Positions 1 to 8,753 of a DNA stretch of 64,000 nucleotides are shown piece by piece. A model generated the notes under the pieces. The model saw only the letters and a program-made list of their open reading frames with translations. It did no database searches and had not been told where the DNA came from. Every line of letters begins with the position of its first letter. Within the stretch, counting starts at the first letter, position 1. The position numbers and the translations under genes were made by a program. Source of the stretch: Candidatus Nitrosopumilus sp. (GTDB lineage Archaea; Thermoproteota; Nitrososphaeria; Nitrososphaerales; Nitrosopumilaceae); contig JAOTTS010000004.1 of NCBI GenBank assembly GCA_029864335.1, forward strand, positions 1 through 64,000. Reading direction: 5' to 3'.

Positions 1-359
1 GAATATTCAAGCATTTTTTGAATGTTTTTGGTGGTTCATGTCTTTGCACCGGACCTTTTCACCTTGGCTGGAAACAAGCGCCTTATCTTCTTCCAGTTAA
101 TCACAACATCGTTGACATCACAGAATGTCTGGATTGGAAAAATTCTTGTAGGTATGGTATTGGGGGAAAGATAGTTCTTTATCTCTAGGACATAGTATTC
201 AATCATAATTTGGAGTTGTTTTTCCTCCATCTGAATAATAGAGTCAAAATCCTTTAGCTTGAAAAAGTCCTTGAACCTGTTCAGGCTTTTGAAATATTCC
301 TTCTTTGTAGCCTTGGATTTTATGCTGTTTTCAAATAATAACAGGCTGCGTTGTTTCAA
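1..359 (-). pseudogene. Tyrosine recombinase, N-terminal part, interrupted by in-frame stop and cut by window edge
   Basis: The reading frame starts at 359 and runs about 107 codons. It looks like the SAM-like (core-binding) N-terminal domain of an archaeal phage-type integrase: helical, Lys-rich, with a pattern such as SKATKKEYFKSLNRFKDFFK. It meets a TGA at 36-38, but the same frame then continues to the window edge with TTKNIQKMLEY. That is the usual start of the catalytic domain in this family; compare TTKDINVMLSS in the integrase relic at the right edge. The frame is therefore one gene broken by a nonsense codon. The catalytic R, HxxR and Y residues would lie outside the window. A functional truncated protein is possible but less likely. 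Confidence 0.6.
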
Positions 360-415
360 CGATTAGAAGGTAGAATAGTATTTTAACACCGTTTCACGTG
401 CAGAAACTAACTTTT

Positions 416-1027
416 CTATTTTATTTGATCAAGAATAGATAGACTTATCAAATTAGTCATTACCATTCCTTTTCGGTTGACATCCCGTCTTGTTTGCTCA
501 CAATATTTCTTAACGCTTTGATGACTCTTTTCACTTGCAACTTCAATCACTACAATTTGTTCAGAATATGGAAAGGTGAATTTTGATGGATTTACGCAAA
601 ACGTATTCATATTTCCAAATCCTGCTTTCTCGATTTTTTCTCTTTTTAATAAGAGATTTGCAATTTCTTGTAAATCTTCCTCATATTCCCCATATTCTAA
701 ATAATAAACGGTTACAAAATTCGTTTCCCCATTTACTTCTCTTTGGAATAAATCATCATGGATATTGAATAGAAAGGAAGTTTTGTCTTGATTGTGTGCA
801 ATAAGATCCTTTGATATCTTTGCACTGTCTTTGAATTTTGCTAAAAGATAAAGATTTGTGGAATCAGAGAAATACGGTTTACTTTCAGGGGAAAATGTAC
901 CTGTGACAAAAAATAATTTTTCAATGTTTTTTGAGTTAATCCAAAATTCCTTTAGATTTACAGATTCATATGAGTGCAAATATGGAGCACAGACATAACC
1001 AGAATAAAAAAACTCTAGTTGAGACAT
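416..1027 (-). CDS. Hypothetical protein, 203 aa
   Basis: I do not recognise this family. The protein has no signal peptide and no membrane segment. It is a mixed alpha/beta soluble protein with aromatic-rich strands in the first half, a Glu-rich helix around residues 115-135 (YGEYEEDLQEIANLLLKREK), and a basic C-terminal third (CEQTRRDVNRKG). It starts with ATG at 1027 and stands alone between an integrase relic and tRNA-Tyr. Its position at the flank of an integration remnant makes it possible cargo, but its base composition looks like the rest of the window. Confidence 0.6.
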   Translation of the reverse strand: MSQLEFFYSGYVCAPYLHSYESVNLKEFWINSKNIEKLFFVTGTFSPESKPYFSDSTNLYLLAKFKDSAKISKDLIAHNQDKTSFLFNIHDDLFQREVNGETNFVTVYYLEYGEYEEDLQEIANLLLKREKIEKAGFGNMNTFCVNPSKFTFPYSEQIVVIEVASEKSHQSVKKYCEQTRRDVNRKGMVMTNLISLSILDQIK

Positions 1028-1136
1028 TAGAAAATCAAGATTTTTTCAGGTTATTAAGCTTATTACAGACATAAGGATTCAAGATGAAAATCATCTACGA
1101 TAGTTTTTTAATACCAGAGATCCTCGTTTTTCTTGT

Positions 1137-1260
1137 CCCAAGCTAGCTCAGCCTGGTAGAGCTTCCGGCTGTAGTTGTTGGCTTTAGATGGCTGACCGAA
1201 TAACAGCATATCAGGCATACAGAAACCGGGTTGTCGAAGGTTCAATTCCTTCGCTTGGGA
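1137..1260 (+). tRNA. tRNA-Tyr (anticodon GTA) with a 50-nt intron
   Basis: Acceptor stem CCCAAGC (1137-1143) pairs with GCTTGGG (1253-1259). The D arm is 1146-1162. The anticodon stem TCCGG (1164-1168) pairs with CCGGG (1226-1230). Anticodon GTA lies at 1171-1173, and the T arm is GAAGG-TTCAATT-CCTTC (1236-1252). The discriminator is A1260 and a genomic CCA follows at 1261-1263. A C1-G72 first pair is the known archaeal/eukaryal Tyr identity feature and fits. The intron spans about 1175-1224, between positions 37 and 38, the canonical archaeal site. The EndA encoded at 55055-55618 would be the splicing enzyme. Exact intron ends are inferred from stem pairing. Confidence 0.9.
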
Positions 1261-1359
1261 CCACAAATTTTTCTAAGGAAAAAAATGAAATTAAAATAAT
1301 AAAAAGATAGACTGATTTAAGAAAACAAAGTTGAACTCTTAAATTAAAAAACTTGTTGC

Positions 1360-1551
1360 CTATGCTGTTTTTTTGACTTTTTGGGCTGCTGGGCCTTTTT
1401 GGCCTTCGCCTACTTCAAACTCGACTTTATCGCCTTCGTTGATGAATCCGTCAACATCTGATTTGTGAACAAACAGATCGTCTCCACCTTCTCTTTCGAT
1501 AAAACCAAAGCCCTTAGTACGGTTAAACCACTTTACGGTGCCTTGTTCCAT
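1360..1551 (-). CDS. Cold-shock domain protein (CspA family)
   Basis: A 63-aa OB-fold protein that binds single-stranded RNA/DNA. It has both RNP motifs of the family: KGFGFI (RNP1) and DLFVH (RNP2), after the typical opening GTVKWFN. I place the start at the ATG at 1551 ([10 protein letters not shown]), because the frame extends eight codons further upstream (to 1575) into sequence the family does not have. Expected role: RNA chaperone at low temperature or during growth. It lies just downstream of eIF1A on the same strand, so both could serve translation. Confidence 0.9.
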   Translation of the reverse strand: MEQGTVKWFNRTKGFGFIEREGGDDLFVHKSDVDGFINEGDKVEFEVGEGQKGPAAQKVKKTA

Positions 1552-1611
1552 TTGATACTCAAGTAATTTATTCACTATATTAACTAAGCAAAGTTAAACA
1601 ATGTAATAAAA

Positions 1612-1923
1612 CTAGAAATCTTTTGGAATGTGATTGTTTTCTTTTAACCACTCAACTTGAGGAAGTGTAAATCTCCAAACAATGTCACCACGTTCTGCTT
1701 CCTTAAAATCCCAAGGCGCAATAATTACAATATCATTATCTCGAATCCAGACCCTTCTCTTTAGTTTTCCTCTTATTCTTCCTCGTCGAGTTACATTGTC
1801 AGCACATTTGATCATAACATTTTCACCACCAAGCATCTTCAATACACGTCCAAAAAGTTCACCTTCTTCAGGAAGACGAATTTCTTTTAACGCACTTTCA
1901 TTTTTTACTTGGCGCTTACCCAT
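1612..1923 (-). CDS. Translation initiation factor eIF-1A
   Basis: A small OB-fold factor that binds the 30S A-site region and promotes scanning and start selection. The core contains GRVLKMLGGENVMIKCADN and the basic patch RRGRIRGKLKRRVWI, followed by NDIVIIAPWDF, all typical of archaeal aIF1A. The start is taken as the ATG at 1923 (MGKRQVKNES), giving 103 aa, close to the family length; an upstream ATG at 1947 would add eight hydrophobic residues. Cytoplasmic. The cold-shock protein gene follows on the same strand. Confidence 0.92.
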   Translation of the reverse strand: MGKRQVKNESALKEIRLPEEGELFGRVLKMLGGENVMIKCADNVTRRGRIRGKLKRRVWIRDNDIVIIAPWDFKEAERGDIVWRFTLPQVEWLKENNHIPKDF

Positions 1924-2021
1924 GACATACATTAAGAATTTGAGCATATAACTGGTAGGGTTTTTGATTGGAGAAATTTGCCATGCGCAAGAGATTTTAT
2001 CTAATATGATGAAAAAAATAT

Positions 2022-2585
2022 GTGGAATTCAAATGTATTGATGAATGCTCACAATGCTGCATTGAGAGAGAGTATTATCCAAGTAAAGAATTTGGAAAAA
2101 TTGGAGTCCTAATACTTCCTGAAGAAAAAGAAAAGATTGAAAAAATTTCAAAATTAAATCAAACACATATCAAAATTCTTCCAAGAATTGGTGTTTCTGC
2201 AGAAAAAAATGCTTCATCAACAAAAATTTTAGCATATCAAATGATGGGAATTGAAAAAAATGGAAATACTTGTCCTTTTCTAGATACTACTAGTGGAAAT
2301 AAATCACCACATAGTGGATTTCCATGTAAAATTTATGAAGATAGACCACTTGCATGTAGGGCATATCCGCTAATAGAATCAGAACCAATCACACTTGATG
2401 AAAAATGTAAGTTTTGTAAAGAACATGGTAATGCAGATAAGAATCTGGATTCAGAGATGGAGGCACTTTTAAAAATTAAAGAAAATATGAATGCTGATAT
2501 GTCCATCATTTGGAGATTTGCTACAGGTGTTGGGGAAGAAAAAGACTTAGCGATTTTAAAATCAGGTTGGATTTTAGAAGACTAA
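2022..2585 (+). CDS. YkgJ-type cysteine-cluster protein
   Basis: 187 aa with the cysteine layout of the YkgJ/UPF0153 family (putative Zn or Fe-S binding). An N-terminal CSQCC motif is followed by a central FPCKIYEDRPLACRAYPL, where Cys flank the RPLxCRxYP signature, and then CKFC. Members of this family are widespread and mostly uncharacterised; a metal site is inferred from the cysteines. No signal peptide is seen. It stands alone, followed by a decayed region on the other strand. Confidence 0.75.
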   Translation: MEFKCIDECSQCCIEREYYPSKEFGKIGVLILPEEKEKIEKISKLNQTHIKILPRIGVSAEKNASSTKILAYQMMGIEKNGNTCPFLDTTSGNKSPHSGFPCKIYEDRPLACRAYPLIESEPITLDEKCKFCKEHGNADKNLDSEMEALLKIKENMNADMSIIWRFATGVGEEKDLAILKSGWILED

Positions 2586-2682
2586 ACTAGTTCTAAAAAT
2601 TTGATGTGTAATACAGAATCAATCAAAAATTCAAAAGGCATTAGAACTTTTGCTCATTATGAGTGAAGACACATGGTCAAAT

Positions 2683-2934
2683 CTAGAGATAAAGTTGATA
2701 AAAAATCATAGTTCTCAACGATAATGCAATAATATCGCTCTCAAGATCAGGCAATTCCATATCAAGAAGAACAACAGGAGATTTATTTTTAGAATAAAAA
2801 ATTTTACATTCCTTGATTGCAACTTTTCCATTTTTAAAAATATAAATTTTGGGGCAATCTAATTTTTCAATATAATTTCATAATTTCATTATTACTACCT
2901 CACTATCATCAATGATTACAATAGGTCTTGTCAT
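2683..2934 (-). pseudogene. Response-regulator receiver domain, decayed
   Basis: Read from the ATG at 2934, the frame begins MTRPIVIIDDSEVV, the acidic-pocket DD of a CheY-like receiver. It later gives SPVVLLDMELPD, the phospho-acceptor Asp with a following xPD. A TGA at 2878-2880 interrupts codon 19, and the frame ends at 2683 without the conserved Thr and Lys regions. A further short frame at about 2585-2660 on the same strand (KVLMPFEFL) may be the lost C-terminal part. Archaeal receivers normally run about 120 residues intact, so I call this a relic. It lies just downstream of a second relic at 2968-3217. Confidence 0.6.
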
Positions 2935-2967
2935 TTGAATTTGTGTTGGAATCAATATTTTTGTTTT

Positions 2968-3217
2968 TTAATTAATATTTTTTGCCTTGTCAAATTCTCC
3001 CAATAGCAAGAAATATTTTAGTGCACAAAGTGATACACCTATTACATTTGGAGAGTTTTCTAATTTGGAATATTTTACAAACAAAGTTCATTCCTTTTTA
3101 ATTTCATTTTCAGATTCTTTTCCTGGTATTTTTTGCATTCAGCAATTAATATAGACAATAATGCAGATTTTGTTTGATCGGATTTTTTTAGAGATTCGGC
3201 TTGATCAAAAAATAGAA
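2968..3217 (-). pseudogene. Decayed helical protein upstream of the receiver relic
   Basis: Two overlapping frames read as one protein. The first covers about 3140-3217 and gives SDQTKSALLSILIAECKK. The second runs from 3138 to 2968 and ends in FLLLGEFDKAKNIN. They join across an A-run near 3131. The second frame contains a TGA at 3088-3090 (between IKKE and TLFVKYSK). The leucine spacing resembles TPR-like helices, but the family is not recognised. The stretch 3218-3333 holds nothing further that I can identify. Together with the receiver relic this looks like a degraded two-gene signalling operon. Confidence 0.4.
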
Positions 3218-3333
3218 TGAACAGTGATGAATGGATTATTCTTTAGATGAGTTAGTACAATTTCACAATTAATTAGTATTCAATATTACTATCTAATTTT
3301 TTTATTTTATAAGATTTGTAGTAATTATTCAAA

Positions 3334-4410
3334 CTAGGGATTAATTACAGCACGGCCAACTATTTTTCTTGCCTTTAGATCCTCTAAAGCAGTGTTCGCC
3401 TGATCAAGTGAGTATCTTTTTGATATCATAGGATTAATTGTTCCTTTTCTTGCAAGATCAAGAAGTTCCACCATGTCAGTATAATTTCCAGTATATGCAC
3501 CTTGAATAACAATAGATTTTAGTGGAATTGTGACAAGAGGTATTTCAAGAGATCCTCCAAACAATCCCACTAGAACAATGTTTCCTCTTTTTCGTATAGC
3601 ACCTAATGCAGTTCTTACAGTTTGAGGTGCATTTACAAAGTCAATAACACTATCGGCTCCCTTACCATTACAAATAGAAATTATTTTATCAACAGAACTT
3701 CCAGTTCCGCTAGACAAAGAACCTGATACACTTGTATTAACAACAAAATCTGCACCCATCTTTTTTGCAGTATCAAATTTTTTATCATCATTGTCAATGC
3801 AAATTATTTTGGCTTTGGTTATTGCTTTTGCAATTTGAATTGCCATTAATCCTAAACCACCAGCACCAATGATTAATAAAAATTCAGGTGAATTCTCATT
3901 TGCTTTTTTGACAGCACTGTATGCAGTAAGACCAGAGCAAGCAAGTGAAGTCGCAGAGTCAGAATTGACACCATCAAGTTTAGCTAAATATTTGTAATGT
4001 GGAATTAACACATGATCAGAATAACCACCATCTTGAAAAACACCCATAGATTTTGGTGTATCACACAAATTTTCATTTCCAACTTTACACGCAGGGCATT
4101 CTCCACAGCCAATCCATGGAAAAACTAGAACTTCATCTCCTTTAGATATACCAGAAACATCATCACCGAGATCCTCTACAGTGCCAACAATTTCATGTCC
4201 AGGCGTTACAGGATATTTTACCCCTCTGTCGGTGACTTTCATAAAATGCCCATCTCCTAAATCATATCCACCTTCCCACAAGTGTAAATCACTATGACAT
4301 ACACCTACAGATTTTACTTTAAGCAGAACCTGACTTCCTTGAGGTTTTGGAGTCTCAGACTCAGATACTGCAAGGGGCTCATTTGGGCCTGTGATTCTAG
4401 CAGATTTCAC
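3334..4410 (-). CDS. Zinc-dependent alcohol dehydrogenase (MDR superfamily)
   Basis: NAD(P)-dependent medium-chain dehydrogenase. The catalytic zinc site is seen in GVCHSDLH and GHEIVGTV. The structural zinc loop has four cysteines (GCGECPACKVGNENLC). The Rossmann motif is GAGGLGLMAIQIAK. The GTG at 4410 gives a protein opening VKSARITG, normal for the family, at 358 aa. A longer frame to 4518 would add 36 atypical residues and run into the divergent scpA start, so I reject it. Substrate is unknown; aldehyde or alcohol turnover is the family norm. Confidence 0.88.
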   Translation of the reverse strand: MKSARITGPNEPLAVSESETPKPQGSQVLLKVKSVGVCHSDLHLWEGGYDLGDGHFMKVTDRGVKYPVTPGHEIVGTVEDLGDDVSGISKGDEVLVFPWIGCGECPACKVGNENLCDTPKSMGVFQDGGYSDHVLIPHYKYLAKLDGVNSDSATSLACSGLTAYSAVKKANENSPEFLLIIGAGGLGLMAIQIAKAITKAKIICIDNDDKKFDTAKKMGADFVVNTSVSGSLSSGTGSSVDKIISICNGKGADSVIDFVNAPQTVRTALGAIRKRGNIVLVGLFGGSLEIPLVTIPLKSIVIQGAYTGNYTDMVELLDLARKGTINPMISKRYSLDQANTALEDLKARKIVGRAVINP

Positions 4411-4505
4411 AAAGGTGTTTTTTTTCTGAACAATATAAGAGTTGACTGGAAGTGAGAAAAAAATAGAGCCCTTAGATATTATGGAATAGGTAAGAAAATC
4501 ACCAT

Positions 4506-5183
4506 GTGAGCGAAGCACAAACTCCCAACAGTATTTCTCAGGAACCAGTAAACATCCTGTTTAACCCATCATCTGTTGCCAAGAAAGACGTATGGGAGAT
4601 TGATCTAATTCAAATTTTAAATTTATTAATAAAAATTCTTGAAAAAACAGGCAAGAAAGATCTCAAAGTAGCAGGAATGGCAGTATTGTCATCATCGTTA
4701 ATTTACAGAATGAAAGTTGAAAGTATTTTTGCATTACAAAAAGCTGCAATGGAGAAAAAGCCAATGTATCAAAGAATAGATGTAGATATTGAATTAATAG
4801 ATATTCCATATAGACACGAATCCACGTACCCAGTTTCATTAGATGATTTGTTAGGGTTACTTCAAAATCTTATTGGAACCATTGCAAATCCCCAATCAAG
4901 AAGAAACAGACAAGTAGATATTGAACCAATTGTAGCACCGGATTTCCAAGAATATTTCATTTCACTTGAAAGCATAATAGGAAAATACGAAGATCTAGTA
5001 TTGAAAAAAATTTCATTGACAGGAGTTGGATTACTTCAAGACATTATTTCAGAGTTAGAACAAGTCGATTCAATAAGATGTTTCTTTGCAATTCTATTTC
5101 TAGCAAGAGATCAAAAAGTAGATCTTGAACAGATAGAGGACGACATCAAAATTATCTTGATAAAAGAAGAATTAACAAACTGA
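4506..5183 (+). CDS. scpA: Segregation and condensation protein A (ScpA)
   Basis: 225-aa kleisin-type partner of SMC in chromosome condensation. The N-terminal part (EIDLIQILNLLIKILEKTGK) and the stretch LKVAGMAVLSSSLIYRMKVE are typical of ScpA. The C-terminal winged-helix part ends in acidic helices. It starts with GTG at 4506. The next gene downstream is scpB, 53 bp away, so the pair is very probably co-transcribed. The divergent ADH start at 4410 leaves about 95 bp for promoters of both directions. Confidence 0.85.
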   Translation: MSEAQTPNSISQEPVNILFNPSSVAKKDVWEIDLIQILNLLIKILEKTGKKDLKVAGMAVLSSSLIYRMKVESIFALQKAAMEKKPMYQRIDVDIELIDIPYRHESTYPVSLDDLLGLLQNLIGTIANPQSRRNRQVDIEPIVAPDFQEYFISLESIIGKYEDLVLKKISLTGVGLLQDIISELEQVDSIRCFFAILFLARDQKVDLEQIEDDIKIILIKEELTN

Positions 5184-5236
5184 TCAAAAATGGAGAAAAG
5201 ATTTCGTTAACTAGATGTTATAGGAGTAATAGATAA

Positions 5237-5815
5237 TTGACTAAAATTGAGAATATGGATGAGGCAACTGCCAGAATAGAGGCAGCACTTTACTCAGCAG
5301 GCAGACCGCTCAGAGCAGAAGATATTATCAGGGCATCAGGTACTGAATCAAGGACAAAAACACTAGAATTACTTGAGAGCATCATGAAAAAAACAAAGAA
5401 TGCCTTCAAGGCGCTTGAAGTAGTCATACTCCCAGACGGATCATATGTAATGCAATTAAAACCAGAATACAGTTCTACTGTCAAAAGATATGCTTCAAAA
5501 CCAATTCTTCCAAATGCCACACTTAAGACATTGTCATACATTGCATACATGCAACCAATCTCATCAAAACAACTTGTAGAGACAAGAGGTTCTGGAGTTT
5601 ATTCTCATCTAAAAGAACTACTACAATTAGATTACATCAGTCACCAAAATGTTGGAAGATTAAAAATTTACAGTACTACAGAAAAATTCCAAAAATACTT
5701 TGGTATTCAAGGAGATGTAGAAGATCTAAAACAAAGACTATTTTCCAAAGTCAGAAAAACAGCTAGTATGAGTAGAACAAATCCCACACCTCAAATAGTT
5801 ACAGAAGTAAATTAA
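5237..5815 (+). CDS. scpB: Segregation and condensation protein B (ScpB)
   Basis: 192 aa, two winged-helix domains. The first opens with ARIEAALYSAGRPLRAEDI, the hallmark of ScpB; the second contains LSYIAYMQPISSKQLVETRG. It acts with ScpA and SMC in chromosome compaction. The start is TTG at 5237. The last 25 residues are basic and probably flexible (FSKVRKTASMSRTNPTP). It follows scpA directly. Confidence 0.88.
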   Translation: MTKIENMDEATARIEAALYSAGRPLRAEDIIRASGTESRTKTLELLESIMKKTKNAFKALEVVILPDGSYVMQLKPEYSSTVKRYASKPILPNATLKTLSYIAYMQPISSKQLVETRGSGVYSHLKELLQLDYISHQNVGRLKIYSTTEKFQKYFGIQGDVEDLKQRLFSKVRKTASMSRTNPTPQIVTEVN

Positions 5816-5879
5816 GAAAAAGTAATCAAGGCTAGTTTTTTGCGTTTTGTATAAATTAGAGTAATTCAGACAAGTTTTC

Positions 5880-6263
5880 GTGAGAAAATCCGTAGAGAAC
5901 TTAGCAACAAGTAAAATTACTGGAGGAAGAAGACATCCCCTAAGAATTAGAAGAAAGTATGAAACTGACAGATACCCAAATGAACCAAACATTGGAGCTC
6001 AAATTACTATTACAAGAAGAGTTCGTGGAAATAATAAAAAAACAGCATTGAAATCAATTGATTTTGTTAATCTAGCAACTGGAGATGCTAAAGTAAAGAA
6101 ATCAAAAATTCTCAAAGTATTAGATAATGCAACAAACAATGATTATAAAAGAAGAGGCATCATTACAAAAGGCGCAATACTCGAAACACAAGAAGGTAAA
6201 TGTAAAGTTGTTTCAAAACCTGGGCAAAACGGAATAGTTAACGCAATTTTACTAAAGGAATAA
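5880..6263 (+). CDS. 30S ribosomal protein S8e
   Basis: 127-aa archaeal/eukaryal small-subunit protein. Recognisable motifs are KITGGRRHPLRIRRKYE near the N-terminus and GIITKGAILETQEGKCKV near the C-terminus. It starts with GTG at 5880. The SRP19 gene begins two bases after its stop, so the two form a tight pair joining ribosome and targeting functions. Confidence 0.95.
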   Translation: MRKSVENLATSKITGGRRHPLRIRRKYETDRYPNEPNIGAQITITRRVRGNNKKTALKSIDFVNLATGDAKVKKSKILKVLDNATNNDYKRRGIITKGAILETQEGKCKVVSKPGQNGIVNAILLKE

Positions 6264-6264
6264 A

Positions 6265-6564
6265 ATGAAAGATTACGAACACATCGTAATCTGGTTGGAT
6301 TATTTCAACAAGAACCTAAAAAAATCAAAAGGTAGACGTGTTGGATTAGAGAGATGTATTTTTGATCCTTCACTAAAAGAATTAACGGATGCAACAGTAG
6401 CTGCGGGATTTGAGATAACAGAATCAGATGATAGAGTTAGATTCCCAAAACGCCCCTTTGTTAGGTCAGGGTATATCATTCTACCAAAAGAATCTTCGAA
6501 GACAAAAATTCTTAACAAGATTTCAGAAAAACTCGTATCAAAAAGAAGCAAACAATCAAGATAA
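6265..6564 (+). CDS. Signal recognition particle 19 kDa protein (SRP19)
   Basis: 99 aa; binds 7S RNA and allows SRP54 assembly for co-translational targeting. Seen in the sequence: VIWLDYFNKNLKKSKGRRVG, the conserved RNA-binding strand-helix, and a later FPKRPF motif. The C-terminal tail is basic. It starts with ATG two bases after the S8e stop. Confidence 0.92.
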   Translation: MKDYEHIVIWLDYFNKNLKKSKGRRVGLERCIFDPSLKELTDATVAAGFEITESDDRVRFPKRPFVRSGYIILPKESSKTKILNKISEKLVSKRSKQSR

Positions 6565-6659
6565 AATCAATTCTAGCTCTTAGCTAAAGTAAAGTTGACA
6601 GAAGTCTATGATAAGAATATCATGATTAGTATTTTTAATTGCAGGAGGTAGGCGAAATA

Positions 6660-6905
6660 ATGCACCTAGCCGGTAGTGGCAGGGTAATCATTCAACTATC
6701 TAAAGAATTAGTTGAAGGACAGATACTCTGTGATGAGAAGGGAACTAGAGTTGCAAAAGTAAACGAAATGATTGGTCCAGTAAGTAGACCATATGCATCA
6801 GCAACGCCATTAACAAACAGTATTAAAAAATACATTGGCAAAAGCGTTTACGCAACAGAGCAATCTCCTGTCAATAAACCAAAAAAATTTAGGAGAAGAA
6901 AATAA
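6660..6905 (+). CDS. H/ACA RNP protein Gar1
   Basis: 81 aa. Gar1 is the beta-barrel subunit that, with Cbf5, guides RNA pseudouridylation. The core GQILCDEKGTRVAKVNEMIGP is typical, and the tail is basic (NKPKKFRRRK). I choose the ATG at 6660: it has GGAGG at 6644-6648, at a good distance, whereas a TTG at 6639 would place that element inside the gene. The stop overlaps the ATG of the TFB gene by one base. This gar1-tfb coupling is common in archaea. Confidence 0.92.
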   Translation: MHLAGSGRVIIQLSKELVEGQILCDEKGTRVAKVNEMIGPVSRPYASATPLTNSIKKYIGKSVYATEQSPVNKPKKFRRRK

Positions 6906-7861
6906 TGAACATACTAGAAAAACAAAACTGTCCTGAATGTAAATCTACATTAGTAGATGACATGCAGAACGGTGAAATTATCTGTTCTGGTTGCGGCGTA
7001 GTAGTCGATGATCAGATGTCAGATTATGGTCCAGAAACTATTAGCTCAAATTTCGAAGACAAGATGAAATTAGCAAGAGCTACAGGACAAACAACTTATT
7101 CTCAACATGATTTGGGAATAACAACTGAGATTTCAATCAGTGCAAAAGATTTTAGCGGAAAAGCAATCAACCGTGAAGTTGCAAATCAAATGCACAATCT
7201 CAGAAAGTGGCAACAAAGAGTACGGGTTTCCTCACCAAAAGAGAGACGACTTGCAAATGTTTTAACAAAAATGGGAGAAACATGTGATAGTCTTAGTCTT
7301 TCAAAAAATGTTTTGGAAACTGCTTCTATGATATACAGAAACTTGGAAGGATATGTTGATGTGAAAGGAAAATCAGTAGTTAGCATTACTGCAGCTACAA
7401 TTTACATGGCATGCAAACAATGTGATGTAGTTAGATCACTAGAAGAAATTTGTCGCGGAATTTGTCCACCAAAAGATGTAAAATCAAAAACAAAACTTGC
7501 AGCAAGATACTATAGAACCATGGTAATGGAAATGGGGCACTTAACAGCCCCAGTTTTAACCATGGACAAATACATCTCAAAGATAGCAAATATGACACAA
7601 ACTGAGGTTAGAGTTGAAAGACTAGCCTTAGAAATTGCAGAAAAAACCAAAGATAGTAACATTGCAGATGGAAAAGCTCCAAATGGAATTGCAGCGGCAT
7701 ATCTGTATGTGGCATCTGCACTACTTGGACAAAACGTTCTACAAAGAGACGTTTCAAGTATTGCAGGAGTAACAGAAGTTACTATCAGAAATAGATGTAA
7801 AGAAATTCTAACATGCTACAAACTCAAAATTACTTTAAGACCATCTCTGGCCAAATATTAA
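6905..7861 (+). CDS. tfb: Transcription initiation factor IIB (TFB)
   Basis: 318 aa. The N-terminal zinc ribbon is formed by CPEC and CSGC (residues about 9-32). A linker follows, then two cyclin repeats; the second contains GKAPNGIAAAYLYVASALLG and an HTH-like TEVTIRNRCKEI. It recruits RNA polymerase to TBP-bound promoters. Thaumarchaea usually carry several TFB paralogues, so this need not be the only one. It overlaps the gar1 stop by one base. Confidence 0.95.
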   Translation: MNILEKQNCPECKSTLVDDMQNGEIICSGCGVVVDDQMSDYGPETISSNFEDKMKLARATGQTTYSQHDLGITTEISISAKDFSGKAINREVANQMHNLRKWQQRVRVSSPKERRLANVLTKMGETCDSLSLSKNVLETASMIYRNLEGYVDVKGKSVVSITAATIYMACKQCDVVRSLEEICRGICPPKDVKSKTKLAARYYRTMVMEMGHLTAPVLTMDKYISKIANMTQTEVRVERLALEIAEKTKDSNIADGKAPNGIAAAYLYVASALLGQNVLQRDVSSIAGVTEVTIRNRCKEILTCYKLKITLRPSLAKY

Positions 7862-7948
7862 ACCTCCCTCTTCATTTTATTATTAAAAACCACATTAGGA
7901 TTAGCTAAATTTCGTCGGTATTATATAGAGAAACAGAGAAAGTGTATC

Positions 7949-8725
7949 ATGGCAGTATTAGAAATTAGAGATCTACATGTTTCAAGAGAAGGCAAAGAGA
8001 TTCTCAAAGGTGTAAATCTAAAGACAGGTCTTGGAGAAGTACATGCCATTATGGGGCCAAACGGTTCTGGAAAAAGTACACTAGCTTACACATTACTTGC
8101 ACATCCGAAATACGAAGTGACGAAAGGAGATATTTTGTTAGATGGGGAGAGCATTTTAGATTTAAAAGCAGATGAAAGAGCAAAGAAAGGATTATTCTTG
8201 GGATTTCAGTATCCAACTGAGGTTTCAGGTGTAGGATTTTCTCACTTTCTTAGAACAGCTTACAATTCTTTGAGTAAAGCACTTCAAGGGGACGATAGAG
8301 AAGTATTCATCACAGTTAGAGAATTTCAAAAGTACCTAAAAGAGAATTTAGAAAAAGTTGGATTAAAAGAAGAATTTCTATCAAGATATCTCAATGAAGG
8401 ATTCTCGGGGGGGGAGAAAAAACGTGCAGAAGTTTTGCAAATGGCAGTACTAAAACCAAAGATTTCAATTTTAGATGAACCTGATTCAGGATTAGATATT
8501 GATGCAGTTCAAGCAGTTGCACAGGCAATTAGTAAAGTTTCTGGCAAAGATGCAACAGTGATTATAATTACTCACTATGCAAGAATTTTGAAATTTTTAG
8601 ATAAACTAGATTTCGTTCATGTATTTGCTCGAGGCCAAGTATTAAAAACAGGTGATGCATCCCTTGCAGACAAACTAGAAGCAGAGGGTTATGATTGGGT
8701 TCTGGAACAACCACAGACCAATTAA
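7949..8725 (+). CDS. sufC: Fe-S cluster assembly ATPase SufC
   Basis: 258-aa ABC ATPase of the SUF scaffold SufBCD. Walker A is GPNGSGKST, the signature is FSGGEKKRAEVLQM, and Walker B is ISILDEPDSGLD. GFQYPTEVSGVGFSHFLR is diagnostic of SufC against other ABC proteins. The partner genes sufB and sufD are at 28642-31477 on the other strand, so the complex is encoded at two loci. It starts with ATG at 7949. Confidence 0.95.
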   Translation: MAVLEIRDLHVSREGKEILKGVNLKTGLGEVHAIMGPNGSGKSTLAYTLLAHPKYEVTKGDILLDGESILDLKADERAKKGLFLGFQYPTEVSGVGFSHFLRTAYNSLSKALQGDDREVFITVREFQKYLKENLEKVGLKEEFLSRYLNEGFSGGEKKRAEVLQMAVLKPKISILDEPDSGLDIDAVQAVAQAISKVSGKDATVIIITHYARILKFLDKLDFVHVFARGQVLKTGDASLADKLEAEGYDWVLEQPQTN

Positions 8726-8753
8726 ATTTAACCAAAAATATTTTCTAGATACA

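Noticed and set aside
3334-4518. 394-aa start for the alcohol dehydrogenase
   Set aside because: It adds 36 residues not seen in the family and overlaps the start of the divergent scpA. The GTG at 4410 is preferred.
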